From an uncultured bacterium (GTDB lineage: Bacteria > Verrucomicrobiota > Kiritimatiellia > CAIKKV01 > CAITUY01): a DNA stretch of 41,416 nt. Under the pieces are notes generated by a model. The model made no database searches. It was not told the DNA's origin and saw only the letters and a list, made by a program, of their open reading frames with translations. A program made the position numbers and the translations under genes. Positions 31,900 through 39,109 of the stretch are shown piece after piece (within the stretch, counting starts at the first letter, position 1; each line of letters opens with the position of its first letter). The stretch spans positions 1 through 41,416 of the forward strand of contig CAITUY010000078.1 in the NCBI GenBank assembly GCA_903895695.1, written 5' to 3'.

Positions 31900-32738
31900 T
31901 GCGGGACCTCCTTGTGCTCGACGCCATCCAGGAGGCAGCCAGAGGCCTTGTGGCCGACACGGTGCATGCAGAGCCCGTCCGGAAACACATGGGGCTGCAG
32001 GCGGGATCCCGGCCATCCTCCGAGCGATGTCCATTCGCCCCAGCCCTTGAAGAAGAACGGCCGGCCATCGTGCGCACACTGATCGCGCAGACTCCGCAGC
32101 CAGTTGGGATGCGTGGGCCGGGCGAGCGGTCCGGACTCGCCGCTGGCTATGACCCAGTCGACGCCGATCAGGTGGCCGTGATCGAATGACCACGCGGGAG
32201 ATGGAGCGATCTGGACATTGAGTGGCCCCAGGAGCGGCTCGCAGGACAGGAAGTGGCCGGCGGCCGGGATCCGCAGAAGGTCGGCAATCCGATCGCTGGC
32301 TCCGGCGTTCTCGACGCTCGCGCCGATCCAGACGTGTGGCCACGGCCACATCGGACAGGTGCGCGTCAGATAGTCGCTCGCCGCGCCGATCCGTTTGGTC
32401 AGCAGCAACCAGTTAAGATCCCGACATTGATTGATCAGCAGGAACAACTCATTCTTCCAATTTTCGGGGACCTGCTCATCCGCCCAGTCGGCCAGCGACG
32501 CGCAGAATACCCGCGGACGCTTTCCGGTGAGTCGCGCCTCGGCGTTCCAGAGGTGGGGCTGGCGCCAGTAGGTTCGCGAGGTGCGGTGCCGCGGCTGGCA
32601 TGCGCCCCAGCGCACCAGGCTCTTGCGTTCGTCGAAATCGCGGCGCGCGTAGCAGTTGTCGCAACCGGCGCTGACTTCCGTGCACCCGATCCACGGGTTG
32701 AAGGTATGATCCGTCCATCCGATCCGGCTATTTCTCAA
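31887..32738 (-). CDS. DUF5131 / phage Gp37-Gp68 family protein
   Basis: This 283-residue protein starts with the family hallmark GWTDHTFNPWIGCTEVSAGC followed by DNCYA, giving a CX6CX2C-like cluster reminiscent of a radical SAM site. It also has RVFCASLADWADEQVPENW, LLLTKR, HVWIGASVENA and LSCEPLLGPL segments, all typical. The family is common in phages; its reaction is not known to me. First gene of the minus-strand cassette, diverging from the plus-strand late block across a 244-base gap. Confidence 0.85.
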   Translation of the reverse strand: MRNSRIGWTDHTFNPWIGCTEVSAGCDNCYARRDFDERKSLVRWGACQPRHRTSRTYWRQPHLWNAEARLTGKRPRVFCASLADWADEQVPENWKNELFLLINQCRDLNWLLLTKRIGAASDYLTRTCPMWPWPHVWIGASVENAGASDRIADLLRIPAAGHFLSCEPLLGPLNVQIAPSPAWSFDHGHLIGVDWVIASGESGPLARPTHPNWLRSLRDQCAHDGRPFFFKGWGEWTSLGGWPGSRLQPHVFPDGLCMHRVGHKASGCLLDGVEHKEVPQCLR

Positions 32739-32982
32739 GGGCCTCTCCTTGTGATCCGCTCCGCACCATGCGTTGCAGGTTCGCCGTGTATCATGCTGCG
32801 GCCGCGCGGGATCGTCGCGGCGGGCTGCATAGCCTGAAAGGTAACTTGCGAAAATGGCGGCGCGCCCGGCGCATCCGGAACCGCGGAGCCGGGGGTTTCC
32901 ACGCCTTGCATCCTTTATGACGTGGCCGGCGGCGCCGACTATGGTGGGGCCTGTTATTCAGAGCAGGAAGCGGGAGAACTTA
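32739..32982. other. divergent intergenic region upstream of the right late block
   Basis: This 244-base region lies between the DUF5131 start and the gp25-like start and must contain promoters for both directions. I see no high-quality -35/-10 pair on the plus strand. A 49-codon frame at about 32768-32917 is Arg-rich and unconvincing. A GGGAGAA ribosome site precedes the ATG at 32983. Confidence 0.5.
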
Positions 32983-33378
32983 ATGAATCCCTTTCAAGTC
33001 GGCCCGATGGAAATAGGCGCATTCGTCCTATGCGTCGGAGTCATCGTCAGCATCGTCGTGAACGTGGTGAAACTCAGGACCCTATTGGCCGCCAAGGAAC
33101 GCCAACCTCCGTTGGATCAGGAACTCTATCGGGAGTTCGTGCGCAAGGATGAGTTGGTCCAGATGCGCCAACAATTCATCGAGCAGTTGAAGTCCCTGGA
33201 TGAACGCCACCAGAATACGGCGGGCGAGATCTTCAGCGTCATGCGGAAACTGGCCGACGACATCAAGAATCAATCGTTGCACGTTGAGTCGAGCCTGAAT
33301 CGCGTGGCGGAAGGGTTGGGGGATTTGCGCGGCAGTCTGCGCGTGCATATCGCCGCGGAAAAGGGAGGCGAGGGATGA
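32983..33378 (+). CDS. membrane-anchored coiled-coil protein (Mu gp25/DUF2730 position)
   Basis: This 131-residue protein has one N-terminal transmembrane helix (IGAFVLCVGVIVSIVVNVV) and a long coiled coil (EFVRKDELVQMRQQFIEQLK onward). Size, topology and place immediately before a gp26-like gene match the DUF2730 (gp25) proteins of Mu-like phages. It is probably an inner-membrane protein in the lysis or pre-packaging module. It overlaps the next gene by four bases (ATGA). Confidence 0.65.
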   Translation: MNPFQVGPMEIGAFVLCVGVIVSIVVNVVKLRTLLAAKERQPPLDQELYREFVRKDELVQMRQQFIEQLKSLDERHQNTAGEIFSVMRKLADDIKNQSLHVESSLNRVAEGLGDLRGSLRVHIAAEKGGEG

Positions 33379-33665
33379 CGAACGCACAGACACATACGCT
33401 TTGGCAGATGGTTCTGAAGTTCCTGGCTATCCGGAACCTTGCGGCCTTCAGCCACGAACAGGTGGCGAATCGCCTGCGCGTGGAAGGCGACGTCGACTTC
33501 CGGTTCACGGATGATGACGTGAAAGACGCCTGCGTGGTTCTCATTCACAAGGGGTTCATCCAGGAAGTTCGAGAGTCGGAATTGGACGTGGTCAAACACT
33601 ACGAGGTGACCGCAAAGGGCATCGTCGAAAGCTCGCGGTGGCGAGAAGAAAGGGGTTTGTCGTGA
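33375..33665 (+). CDS. winged-helix protein (Mu gp26/VpaChn25_0724-like)
   Basis: This 96-residue protein has a winged-helix fold pattern: FSHEQVANRLRVEGDVDFRF, DDDVKDACVVLIHKGFIQEV and HYEVTAKGIVESS. In Mu-like phages a protein of this size and fold follows gp25 and precedes the DUF3486 small terminase, as here apart from the inserted holin. Its role is not established to my knowledge. It overlaps the holin start by GTGA. Confidence 0.7.
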   Translation: MTNAQTHTLWQMVLKFLAIRNLAAFSHEQVANRLRVEGDVDFRFTDDDVKDACVVLIHKGFIQEVRESELDVVKHYEVTAKGIVESSRWREERGLS

Positions 33666-34270
33666 ACCTCACGAATGAACAGGTATTGGGCATTGTTCGG
33701 CACGTCCTGACCGCGCTCGGTGGCATCCTGGTTACCCTCGGAAAGATGAATGACGGCCAGGTCCAGCAGATCATTGGCGTGGCGATGGTCATCGTTCCCA
33801 TGGTGTGGAGCGTGGTGTCGAAGAACAGGGGAGGAACGCCTCCCGATCCCAAAGGAGATATGGCGATGAAGAAGGCAGTTGAAGCGGCGTGTTTCGTGGC
33901 GGCTCTGTGCGTGGCGGCGGTGATGACCGGATGTTCGACGACGGCGCAGGATGTGGAGATGGCCAAGGTTGCGGCTGGTACGGCGTCCAACTACTACTCG
34001 CAGGCGAACACGGCGCCCTTGATTCACGCGGTCGGAACCAACGTGACCTTGACGATCAGCGGCGCCACGGAGTTGACGCTTTCGACGCCGACCATTCCGA
34101 AGTCCATCTACCCGCGTGACGAGGGGACAATCGAAACGATCATTTCGGGCGTGAAGGATATTGCTCCGTGGGCCGTGGCCGGTTATGTCGGCGGGAAGTT
34201 GGCGGGCGCGCCTAAGACCGTCGCGCCTGAGGTCGTGCGCCCCGAGGTCGTGACTGTCCCGGCTCAATAG
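33662..34270 (+). CDS. holin-like protein fused in frame to a lipoprotein
   Basis: This 202-residue protein starts at the GTG at 33662 (GTGA overlap). Residues 1-60 match the Pam3_gp28 holin pattern: TNEQVLGIVRHVLTALGGIL, then GKMNDGQVQQIIGVAMVIVP and WSVVSKN. After a short linker (GGTPPDPKGD) the frame continues without a stop into a complete lipoprotein sequence with its own ribosome site. The full-length product would have the holin helices followed by another hydrophobic segment. Either a true fusion is made, or the arrangement mainly serves two products. The location between gp26-like and TerS genes fits a lysis function. Confidence 0.7.
   Translation: MNLTNEQVLGIVRHVLTALGGILVTLGKMNDGQVQQIIGVAMVIVPMVWSVVSKNRGGTPPDPKGDMAMKKAVEAACFVAALCVAAVMTGCSTTAQDVEMAKVAAGTASNYYSQANTAPLIHAVGTNVTLTISGATELTLSTPTIPKSIYPRDEGTIETIISGVKDIAPWAVAGYVGGKLAGAPKTVAPEVVRPEVVTVPAQ
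33866..34270 (+). CDS. internal-start lipoprotein within the holin frame
   Basis: AAAGGAG at 33851-33857 lies eight bases before the ATG at 33866, an ideal ribosome site inside the longer frame. The 134-residue product starts MKKAVEAACFVAALCVAAVM with a TGCSTT lipobox-like cysteine, so it should be lipidated and exported. The mature part contains Thr/Ser-rich strands (TNVTLTISGATELTLSTP) and a Val/Pro tail. It may be a spanin-like or lysis-control lipoprotein. A second ATG at 33860 is too close to the ribosome site. Confidence 0.6.
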   Translation: MKKAVEAACFVAALCVAAVMTGCSTTAQDVEMAKVAAGTASNYYSQANTAPLIHAVGTNVTLTISGATELTLSTPTIPKSIYPRDEGTIETIISGVKDIAPWAVAGYVGGKLAGAPKTVAPEVVRPEVVTVPAQ

Positions 34271-34274
34271 CGTC

Positions 34275-34946
34275 ATGAGCGCCGCCAAGGGAAAGATCTC
34301 GCGCCTGCCGTTCGCCATCCGCCAGGACTTGTGTCGGCGGATGCGCGACGGCCAGCCGGATGCCTTGATCCTTGATTGGATCAACGGTTTGCCGGAGGTC
34401 CGCGCGGCGATCGCCGGCGCTGGCTACGGCGGCGCCAAAAAGGCCCGCGCGTTGATCACGCCCCAGAACCTGAGCGAGTACCGTGGCGGCCGGTACAAGG
34501 AATGGGTTGACGAAGAGGAGCGGGTCGCCAACATCCAGACGCTCGCGGAGCTTTCGCTTCGGATGGCGGAGGCGACGGGCGGGAACGTCGGCGAGTCGGC
34601 GATCCGGATCACGGCCGGGAAACTGATGCAGGTCCTCGAGACGGCCACGACCGAAGATGCCGAGCGTTTGGCCAAGGCCCTGACCGGACTATCCATGGCG
34701 GAGACGGCTGCCGTGCGCGCCCGGATCGATCACGACCGTCTGGGCGTGCAGCGTGACAACCTGAACCTCGAGCAGAGCAAGTTCCAACGCCAGACGGCCG
34801 AGCTCTTCATCAAGTGGTACGCCGATAAGCGCGCCCACGAAATCGTGGACAGCAAGGCGGAGCCCGAGGCGAAGATCAGTCAGTTGCGAGCCATGATGTT
34901 TGGCGCCGTCGAATCGTCGGGCCAGGAAGCGGGAGCGGCGCCGTGA
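34275..34946 (+). CDS. terminase small subunit (DUF3486, Mu gp27-like)
   Basis: This 223-residue protein has an N-terminal KISRLPFAIRQDLCRRMRDG segment with the DUF3486 pattern (I.rLP..ir..l...l.dG), an HTH-like region and long helices (HDRLGVQRDNLNLEQSKFQR). DUF3486 proteins recognise phage DNA and present it to TerL. The gene is GTGA-coupled to the 66-residue gene. TerL follows two genes later, as in Mu where gp27 directly precedes gp28. Confidence 0.82.
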   Translation: MSAAKGKISRLPFAIRQDLCRRMRDGQPDALILDWINGLPEVRAAIAGAGYGGAKKARALITPQNLSEYRGGRYKEWVDEEERVANIQTLAELSLRMAEATGGNVGESAIRITAGKLMQVLETATTEDAERLAKALTGLSMAETAAVRARIDHDRLGVQRDNLNLEQSKFQRQTAELFIKWYADKRAHEIVDSKAEPEAKISQLRAMMFGAVESSGQEAGAAP

Positions 34947-35143
34947 TCTACCTCAATGCCAAAGGGCAACGCGTGCAGGTCTGTCGCGGGCTGGGCGACT
35001 GCTGGATCGTCGGCATTAAGACCGCGGCAGGCGGATCGCACAGAGTCAAGAGTCCTGACCTGCCTCCGCGCAAGACGCGGCAGGAGGCCCAGCGCGATCT
35101 GGACGTTTATGCCAACCTGCAGCGCTGGAGGACCGCGCCGTGA
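34943..35143 (+). CDS. 66-residue small protein between TerS and the hydrolase
   Basis: The start GTG overlaps the TerS stop (GTGA), and the 3' end overlaps the next start (GTGA). The sequence has a beta-hairpin start (MIYLNAKGQRVQVCRGLGD) and a helical basic end (RKTRQEAQRDLDVYANLQRW). It looks like a small DNA-binding or AP2-like protein, but no family is assigned. Confidence 0.6.
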   Translation: MIYLNAKGQRVQVCRGLGDCWIVGIKTAAGGSHRVKSPDLPPRKTRQEAQRDLDVYANLQRWRTAP

Positions 35144-35763
35144 TGACGTTGCAGGAGATCGCTCCGGACACCGCCGACGTGCTGTTGACCCGTTCAGCGT
35201 CCTGGATAAGCGCGGTCACGTGTTGGGTAACTGGCATGGCGTCACACCAGGCGACTTCCTATGACGCGGCCAACCTGGTGGAAGCCAACGCCGATGATGG
35301 GCACATCGACAAGGTGGCGTGGGCGGACAAACTGGCGGCCATGGACGCGGACAAGACGGAGTGGATCCTCTTTCGCTGGATCCGGCCGGTCCTCACGGAT
35401 GTTCTACGGTCGGCCGTGCAGCGCGACCTCGATGAGACCGTTCAGTTCGAGAAGTACTCCTACCTGGAACTTCCCCTGCAGGCGGCGGATGCGCTGCTCA
35501 ATCGTTGCATCCTGCGTCGGCCGCGCCAGGGACTGGACAGCGTCGTTTTCCGCCGACTGGACACCATCTGGAGCAAAGGTGTCATCTGCAGCGAGACCAG
35601 TAACCGCGCCCTGATCAAGAACGGGTTCATCCCGGGAGACAGCGGTCTCGTGTACGGAAGTCCCAGCGACACCTATCGCTGGCTATGCCATCAGACGCTG
35701 CAGATCTTCCCGCCCGTCAGGGTCGCTGCTCATTCGGATGGATGGTTCCGGCATGCCGTCTAA
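35140..35763 (+). CDS. permuted papain-like (NlpC/P60/YiiX-type) hydrolase
   Basis: This protein has about 207 residues. It begins with APDTADVLLTRSASWISAVT and a GMASHQATSYDAAN histidine motif (H36), and later has SKGVICSETSNRALIKNGF with a candidate nucleophile C150. The His-before-Cys order and the 'GD.LLTR..S..S......SH' start are typical of the circularly permuted papain-like branch. Members cleave peptidoglycan peptides or other amide bonds. No other endolysin is visible in the prophage, so this may be the lysin. The start is GTG 35140 (GTGA) or ATG 35143. Confidence 0.65.
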   Translation: MMTLQEIAPDTADVLLTRSASWISAVTCWVTGMASHQATSYDAANLVEANADDGHIDKVAWADKLAAMDADKTEWILFRWIRPVLTDVLRSAVQRDLDETVQFEKYSYLELPLQAADALLNRCILRRPRQGLDSVVFRRLDTIWSKGVICSETSNRALIKNGFIPGDSGLVYGSPSDTYRWLCHQTLQIFPPVRVAAHSDGWFRHAV

Positions 35764-36682
35764 ACGTCCAGCAGTGGCAGCGCGTCCGGATCCGCTGGTC
35801 AAGTTGCGTCCTTACCAGCAAGAGGTATTCCGCCACCGTCTGCGTCGTCTATTCCTGCTCTGGAGCCGACAGCGCGGCAAGAGCCATCTCCTGGCGTGCG
35901 AGGCGCTGGACATGATGATGGCGACCAAGGGCGTACTGGTGACGTTCATCTCCGCGTCGATCGTGCTGGGCACGGAGGTCGTGCTCAAGGAGGCCGCTGT
36001 CTGGATGCGCATGCTCGACATGCTGAAGGCGGCGGCCGCCCAGGCGGATCTGCAGTTGACCTCCAATGCGGATGGTCTCGAGTTCGACGACGTCTGCGAC
36101 CTGTTCGAACACTCGAAGCTCGAGACCAAACTCTGGCACAACAAGACGATGTGCTCGCGGTCACGGGTGATCGCTCCCAACCCCGACACGGCCGTGGGAT
36201 GGACAGGCCACATCATCGGTGACGAGGTCGGCCGCTGGCCGAATGCCCAGGCGGTCATGGAGGCGATCGAGCCGTTCATGTCCTCGAACCCGTCCTTTCG
36301 CCTGCGGTACGCGACCACGCCTCCTCCCGACGACAAGCACTATACCTATGAACTGTTCGCGCCGCCGGCCGGATCCGAGTTCCCGCTCAATGCGCGCGGC
36401 AACTGGTACAAGTCGGCATCCGGGATCATGTGCCATCGGGTCGACGTGTGGGATGGAGAAGCCGCCGGGATCCCGCTCTATCACCCGGACACGGGCGTCC
36501 CGATCTCCGCCGACGAGCACCGCAAGCTGGCGATGGACAAGGCCGCGTGGGACCGCAACTACGCTCTCATGTTCCTGCAGGGAGGGACGGCCGCGGTGAG
36601 CCTGGCTGCGCTGGCGCGCGCCCTCGAACTCGGCGCCGGTGTCTGCGTCGGATGCGAGATTACGGAGGCGATCGAACCGTGA
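35738..36682 (+). CDS. terminase large subunit, ATPase half (Mu gp28-like)
   Basis: This 314-residue protein has Walker A-like WSRQRGKSH (residues 42-50), Walker B with HIIGDE (D162, E163) and a motif III coupling segment YATTPPPDD. These are the packaging-motor ATPase motifs. The protein ends shortly after the ATPase domain (TEAIEP) instead of continuing into the nuclease. The nuclease domain is encoded by the next ORF, coupled by GTGA. ATG 35738 or 35753; the start overlaps the hydrolase 3' end. Together the two parts make about 551 residues, the usual TerL size. Confidence 0.82.
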   Translation: MDGSGMPSKRPAVAARPDPLVKLRPYQQEVFRHRLRRLFLLWSRQRGKSHLLACEALDMMMATKGVLVTFISASIVLGTEVVLKEAAVWMRMLDMLKAAAAQADLQLTSNADGLEFDDVCDLFEHSKLETKLWHNKTMCSRSRVIAPNPDTAVGWTGHIIGDEVGRWPNAQAVMEAIEPFMSSNPSFRLRYATTPPPDDKHYTYELFAPPAGSEFPLNARGNWYKSASGIMCHRVDVWDGEAAGIPLYHPDTGVPISADEHRKLAMDKAAWDRNYALMFLQGGTAAVSLAALARALELGAGVCVGCEITEAIEP

Positions 36683-37389
36683 AACTGCAGGATGCCATAC
36701 CGCGCGGGTGGGTGGGAGTGTTCGTCCCGGATCAACCGAAGATCGGACTGGGCCTGGATATCGCCACCACGGAAAAGCAGAAGAGCAACCCCTCTGCTCT
36801 GGCGGTCACACAGTACGTGGCGCCGCTGTATTTCGTGCGCCTGTTGCTGTCGTGGAAAACGGCCGATCCCAATGTGACCCGTGCCCTCGTCAGGTACGTG
36901 CTCGAAGGTCTGCCGTTCGAATACAAGGCCCGCAAACTCTGCATCGACGCGACCTCGGAACGTTTCTTCGCGGCAGAGTTAAAGCGTGAGTTCTATTCCC
37001 TGGTATCCGTGGACCTGGTCGTGGCCTCAGAGGCAACCGAGTACATGGGCGAGCGAATGACGTTTAAGCAGTACCTGGGGAACCTGGCCGTCAACACGAT
37101 GGAGGATGGCCAGGTGGCTCTGCCAAATGAACGGTGGCTGCAGAAGGATTTCCGCCTCGTCGTCAGGGACCGCGGTACGTTCGACTGCGACGTTGATGAG
37201 GATGGCAGGCACGGCGATACGTTCGACGCCGTCAAACTGAGCCTGCATGCGATCACGTCGAAGGCGGATGAGGCCTACGCTGCCGCGGTGCAAGTTGGCA
37301 GCTATGGTTCAACGGAAAAGCATGATCCATTCTCGCTGCGGCCCGATCCGAACGCCGATGACCGACCCGCCAGCGGCCCGATGCTATGA
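36679..37389 (+). CDS. terminase large subunit, nuclease half
   Basis: This 236-residue protein starts at the GTG at 36679 overlapping the stop of the ATPase half. It has the RNase H-like nuclease pattern: KIGLGLDIATTEK with the first metal Asp, KLCIDATSERFFAAELKREF with the second, and GRHGDTFDAVKLSLHA with the C-terminal acidic residue. It cleaves the packaged DNA concatemer, or host-flanked DNA in a headful Mu-like mode. The portal follows 10 bases later. A frameshift error is possible, but the GTGA coupling recurs throughout this phage. Confidence 0.8.
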   Translation: MKLQDAIPRGWVGVFVPDQPKIGLGLDIATTEKQKSNPSALAVTQYVAPLYFVRLLLSWKTADPNVTRALVRYVLEGLPFEYKARKLCIDATSERFFAAELKREFYSLVSVDLVVASEATEYMGERMTFKQYLGNLAVNTMEDGQVALPNERWLQKDFRLVVRDRGTFDCDVDEDGRHGDTFDAVKLSLHAITSKADEAYAAAVQVGSYGSTEKHDPFSLRPDPNADDRPASGPML

Positions 37390-37399
37390 GGAGGTAGAT

Positions 37400-38920
37400 A
37401 TGCGCCCACTGAAACAGATGATTCAGGACTGGATCCGGGACTTTGTCTCCGACTCTATCCCCACCACGAAGGCAACGGTGATCGATACGCGCCGTGAACC
37501 TCCCGTCCTGATGCAGAACATGGACGCCAGTCGGATTATGTCCATACTGATCGCCGCTGAGTGTGGCTACACGCGCGACCTGTTCTCGCTCTACCGCGAC
37601 ATCGTGGTGGCCGACTCACACCTGCAGGCCGAGTTCTCGAAGCGGAAGTTGGCCGTATTGGGTGACACTCTGACGTTCCTGCCCTTCGATAAGAAGCAGC
37701 AGGCTGACATCGATGCCTGCGATGCCGTTCGCGCCGAGGTTGACAACATCAAGGGGTGGATTAAAGCCTGCGGTCATCTACTGGATGCGACCCTGTACCC
37801 GGTATCCGTGGTCGAGAAAGTCTTCACCCCCGTGCAGAGCGGGTACACGGTGCGCCAGTTGATTCCAGTCCCGCATCACCTTCTGGACTACACCATTGGG
37901 CACATGCAGATCTTCGACGTCGATCAGAATGGCTTCGTGTTGTCGACGAAGCATGATCCCGACCCATCCCGGTACATCGTGCATCGCGGTCACCTGCTGA
38001 CGGCTCCCGATAATTGGGGCGGCCCGATGAGATCGATCCTGTTCTGGTGGCTGCTCAGCGCCATGTCGCGCGAGTGGTGGGCCAAGTTTCTGGAGCGCTA
38101 CGGAACGCCCTTCCTGCTGGGTAAGTTTGAACGCGGTGACGCGAAGAGCCAGTCCATTCTCGAGCGGGCGTTCTCGATGGCTACGCGGTTGGGCGGGTTA
38201 GTCACCACCAAGGAAACCGAGGTCGAGATCAAGCAGGCCGCGGCGGCCGACACCGGGAAGGCATACGAGGCGTTCATAGACGTGTGCAACAAGGAGAAAA
38301 GCAAACTCATCCTGGGGCAGACTCTATCCAGCGAAGCGCGTCCGACCGGTCTGGGATCAGGGGTCTCCAAGATGCATGAAAACGTCAGGCAGGACATCCG
38401 TGCGTTCGATTCCAAGTCCCTATCGGAGACGTTGCGCGATCAACTGATCGTCCAGTTCTGCACCATAAACTCACTTTCCGGCCGTCCTCCGCGCCTGCAG
38501 TACGGATTCGAATCAGCGGGAGATACTCAGGATGCCTTGACCCAACTGGACAACCTGGATAAGGCGGGACTCGAACTGACTGATCAGGGCCTCGCCAGTT
38601 TCTCCCAGCGTTCCGGACTGGATGTCCGACGCAAGACGACCCCCGCTTCTCCGATACCGTTCTCCGTTAAGACGCATGGTATCGTGGCCGCCGACGCCAT
38701 CACGACGCGAGGGGTCCCGGACCTTTCCCGCGCGCTCCGCAGACATCACGCAGACGTCGCGCGGATCATCTCGGAGAGTCGGTCGCAATCAGAGGCTCTG
38801 CAGCGCCTCAGCCAGTACTTCCCGGAGATGAGCACTCAGGATGCCGTCGCCACCATCCAGGCGGCCACAACGGCGGCCGCCATCAACGGCGCCACGCTCT
38901 GGTCTGAGCCTACCCGTTGA
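37400..38920 (+). CDS. portal protein (DUF935, Mu gp29-like)
   Basis: This 506-residue protein shows the DUF935 pattern: MRPLKQMIQDWIRDFVSDSI, a YRDIVVADSHLQAEFSKRKL region, WIKACGHLLDATLYPVSVVE, PVPHHLLDY, SREWWAKFLERYGTPFLLGK and LILGQTLSSEARPTGLGS. It forms the dodecameric DNA entry ring. A strong GAGGAGGT precedes the ATG at 37400; the longer open frame upstream is not used. It is the last gene before the right end, whereas in Mu gpF follows it directly. Confidence 0.9.
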   Translation: MRPLKQMIQDWIRDFVSDSIPTTKATVIDTRREPPVLMQNMDASRIMSILIAAECGYTRDLFSLYRDIVVADSHLQAEFSKRKLAVLGDTLTFLPFDKKQQADIDACDAVRAEVDNIKGWIKACGHLLDATLYPVSVVEKVFTPVQSGYTVRQLIPVPHHLLDYTIGHMQIFDVDQNGFVLSTKHDPDPSRYIVHRGHLLTAPDNWGGPMRSILFWWLLSAMSREWWAKFLERYGTPFLLGKFERGDAKSQSILERAFSMATRLGGLVTTKETEVEIKQAAAADTGKAYEAFIDVCNKEKSKLILGQTLSSEARPTGLGSGVSKMHENVRQDIRAFDSKSLSETLRDQLIVQFCTINSLSGRPPRLQYGFESAGDTQDALTQLDNLDKAGLELTDQGLASFSQRSGLDVRRKTTPASPIPFSVKTHGIVAADAITTRGVPDLSRALRRHHADVARIISESRSQSEALQRLSQYFPEMSTQDAVATIQAATTAAAINGATLWSEPTR

Positions 38921-38945
38921 CCCTTTCCACGGTGCCCAGGTCTAA

Positions 38946-39095
38946 CCCTTTTCAAGCATTTCGAAGCTTCCGGCCACCGCGGCTGGCGAGTCCCCAGGGC
39001 CGGCTTGTGGAATGCCCTGTTTGCTGGCGATCTGCGTAGGTTCTGCGCCTCCATCCGACCATCTCCAACCAAGTCCGACCGTTTCAAGCATTTCG
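38946..39095. promoter_or_regulatory. right-end transposase binding repeats (R1 and R2)
   Basis: R2 at 38946-38963 reads CCCTTTTCAAGCATTTCG and R1 at 39079-39095 reads CCGTTTCAAGCATTTCG. Both share TTTCAAGCATTTCG and are inverted relative to L1 at the left end. R1 ends 10 bases from the phage terminus, the same distance as L1 when a 4-bp duplication is assumed. The intervening 115 bases contain no gene. Confidence 0.75.
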
Positions 39096-39105
39096 CCCGG
39101 TCGCC

Positions 39106-39109
39106 GCAC
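39106..39109. repeat. right target-site duplication (GCAC)
   Basis: This is the second copy of the GCAC found at 3369-3372, directly after the phage right end. The host frame resumes here (complement reads GAC GTT GTG GTG C). Confidence 0.7.

Larger units (their letters stand above)
3373..39105. mobile_element. complete Mu-like transposable prophage, about 35.7 kb
   Basis: The boundaries come from three agreeing observations: the host reading frame stops and resumes here, a GCAC duplication flanks the element, and matching inverted sequences (CGAAATG..TGAAA.GG) lie 10 bases inside each end. The gene content is Mu-type: DDE transposase with an adjacent AAA ATPase, Gam, DUF1320, gpF-, gpG-, gpI- and gpT-like head proteins, DUF3486-type TerS and a gp29-type portal. 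No tyrosine or serine integrase is present. No sheath or Mu-type baseplate genes were recognised. All expected head, packaging and replication modules are present, so the prophage may be functional. The termini are not the TG...CA of Mu: the left end starts TGTAACCC and the complement of the right end starts GGCGACC. Confidence 0.9.

Noticed and set aside
32768..32917. 49-codon plus-strand frame before the gp25-like gene
   Set aside because: Arg/Gly-rich composition, no ribosome site and no domain; it is more likely part of the divergent promoter region.
36430..36678. Upstream extension of the TerL nuclease frame
   Set aside because: It overlaps the ATPase ORF in another frame and reads as Arg-rich shadow sequence; homology-like sequence begins at the GTG 36679. 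It does leave open that a single indel could fuse the halves, noted in the TerL finding.
3373..39105. Integrase-mediated temperate phage
   Set aside because: No tyrosine or serine recombinase is present, the insertion is in the middle of a protein gene rather than a tRNA, and the ends and genes are of transposable type.
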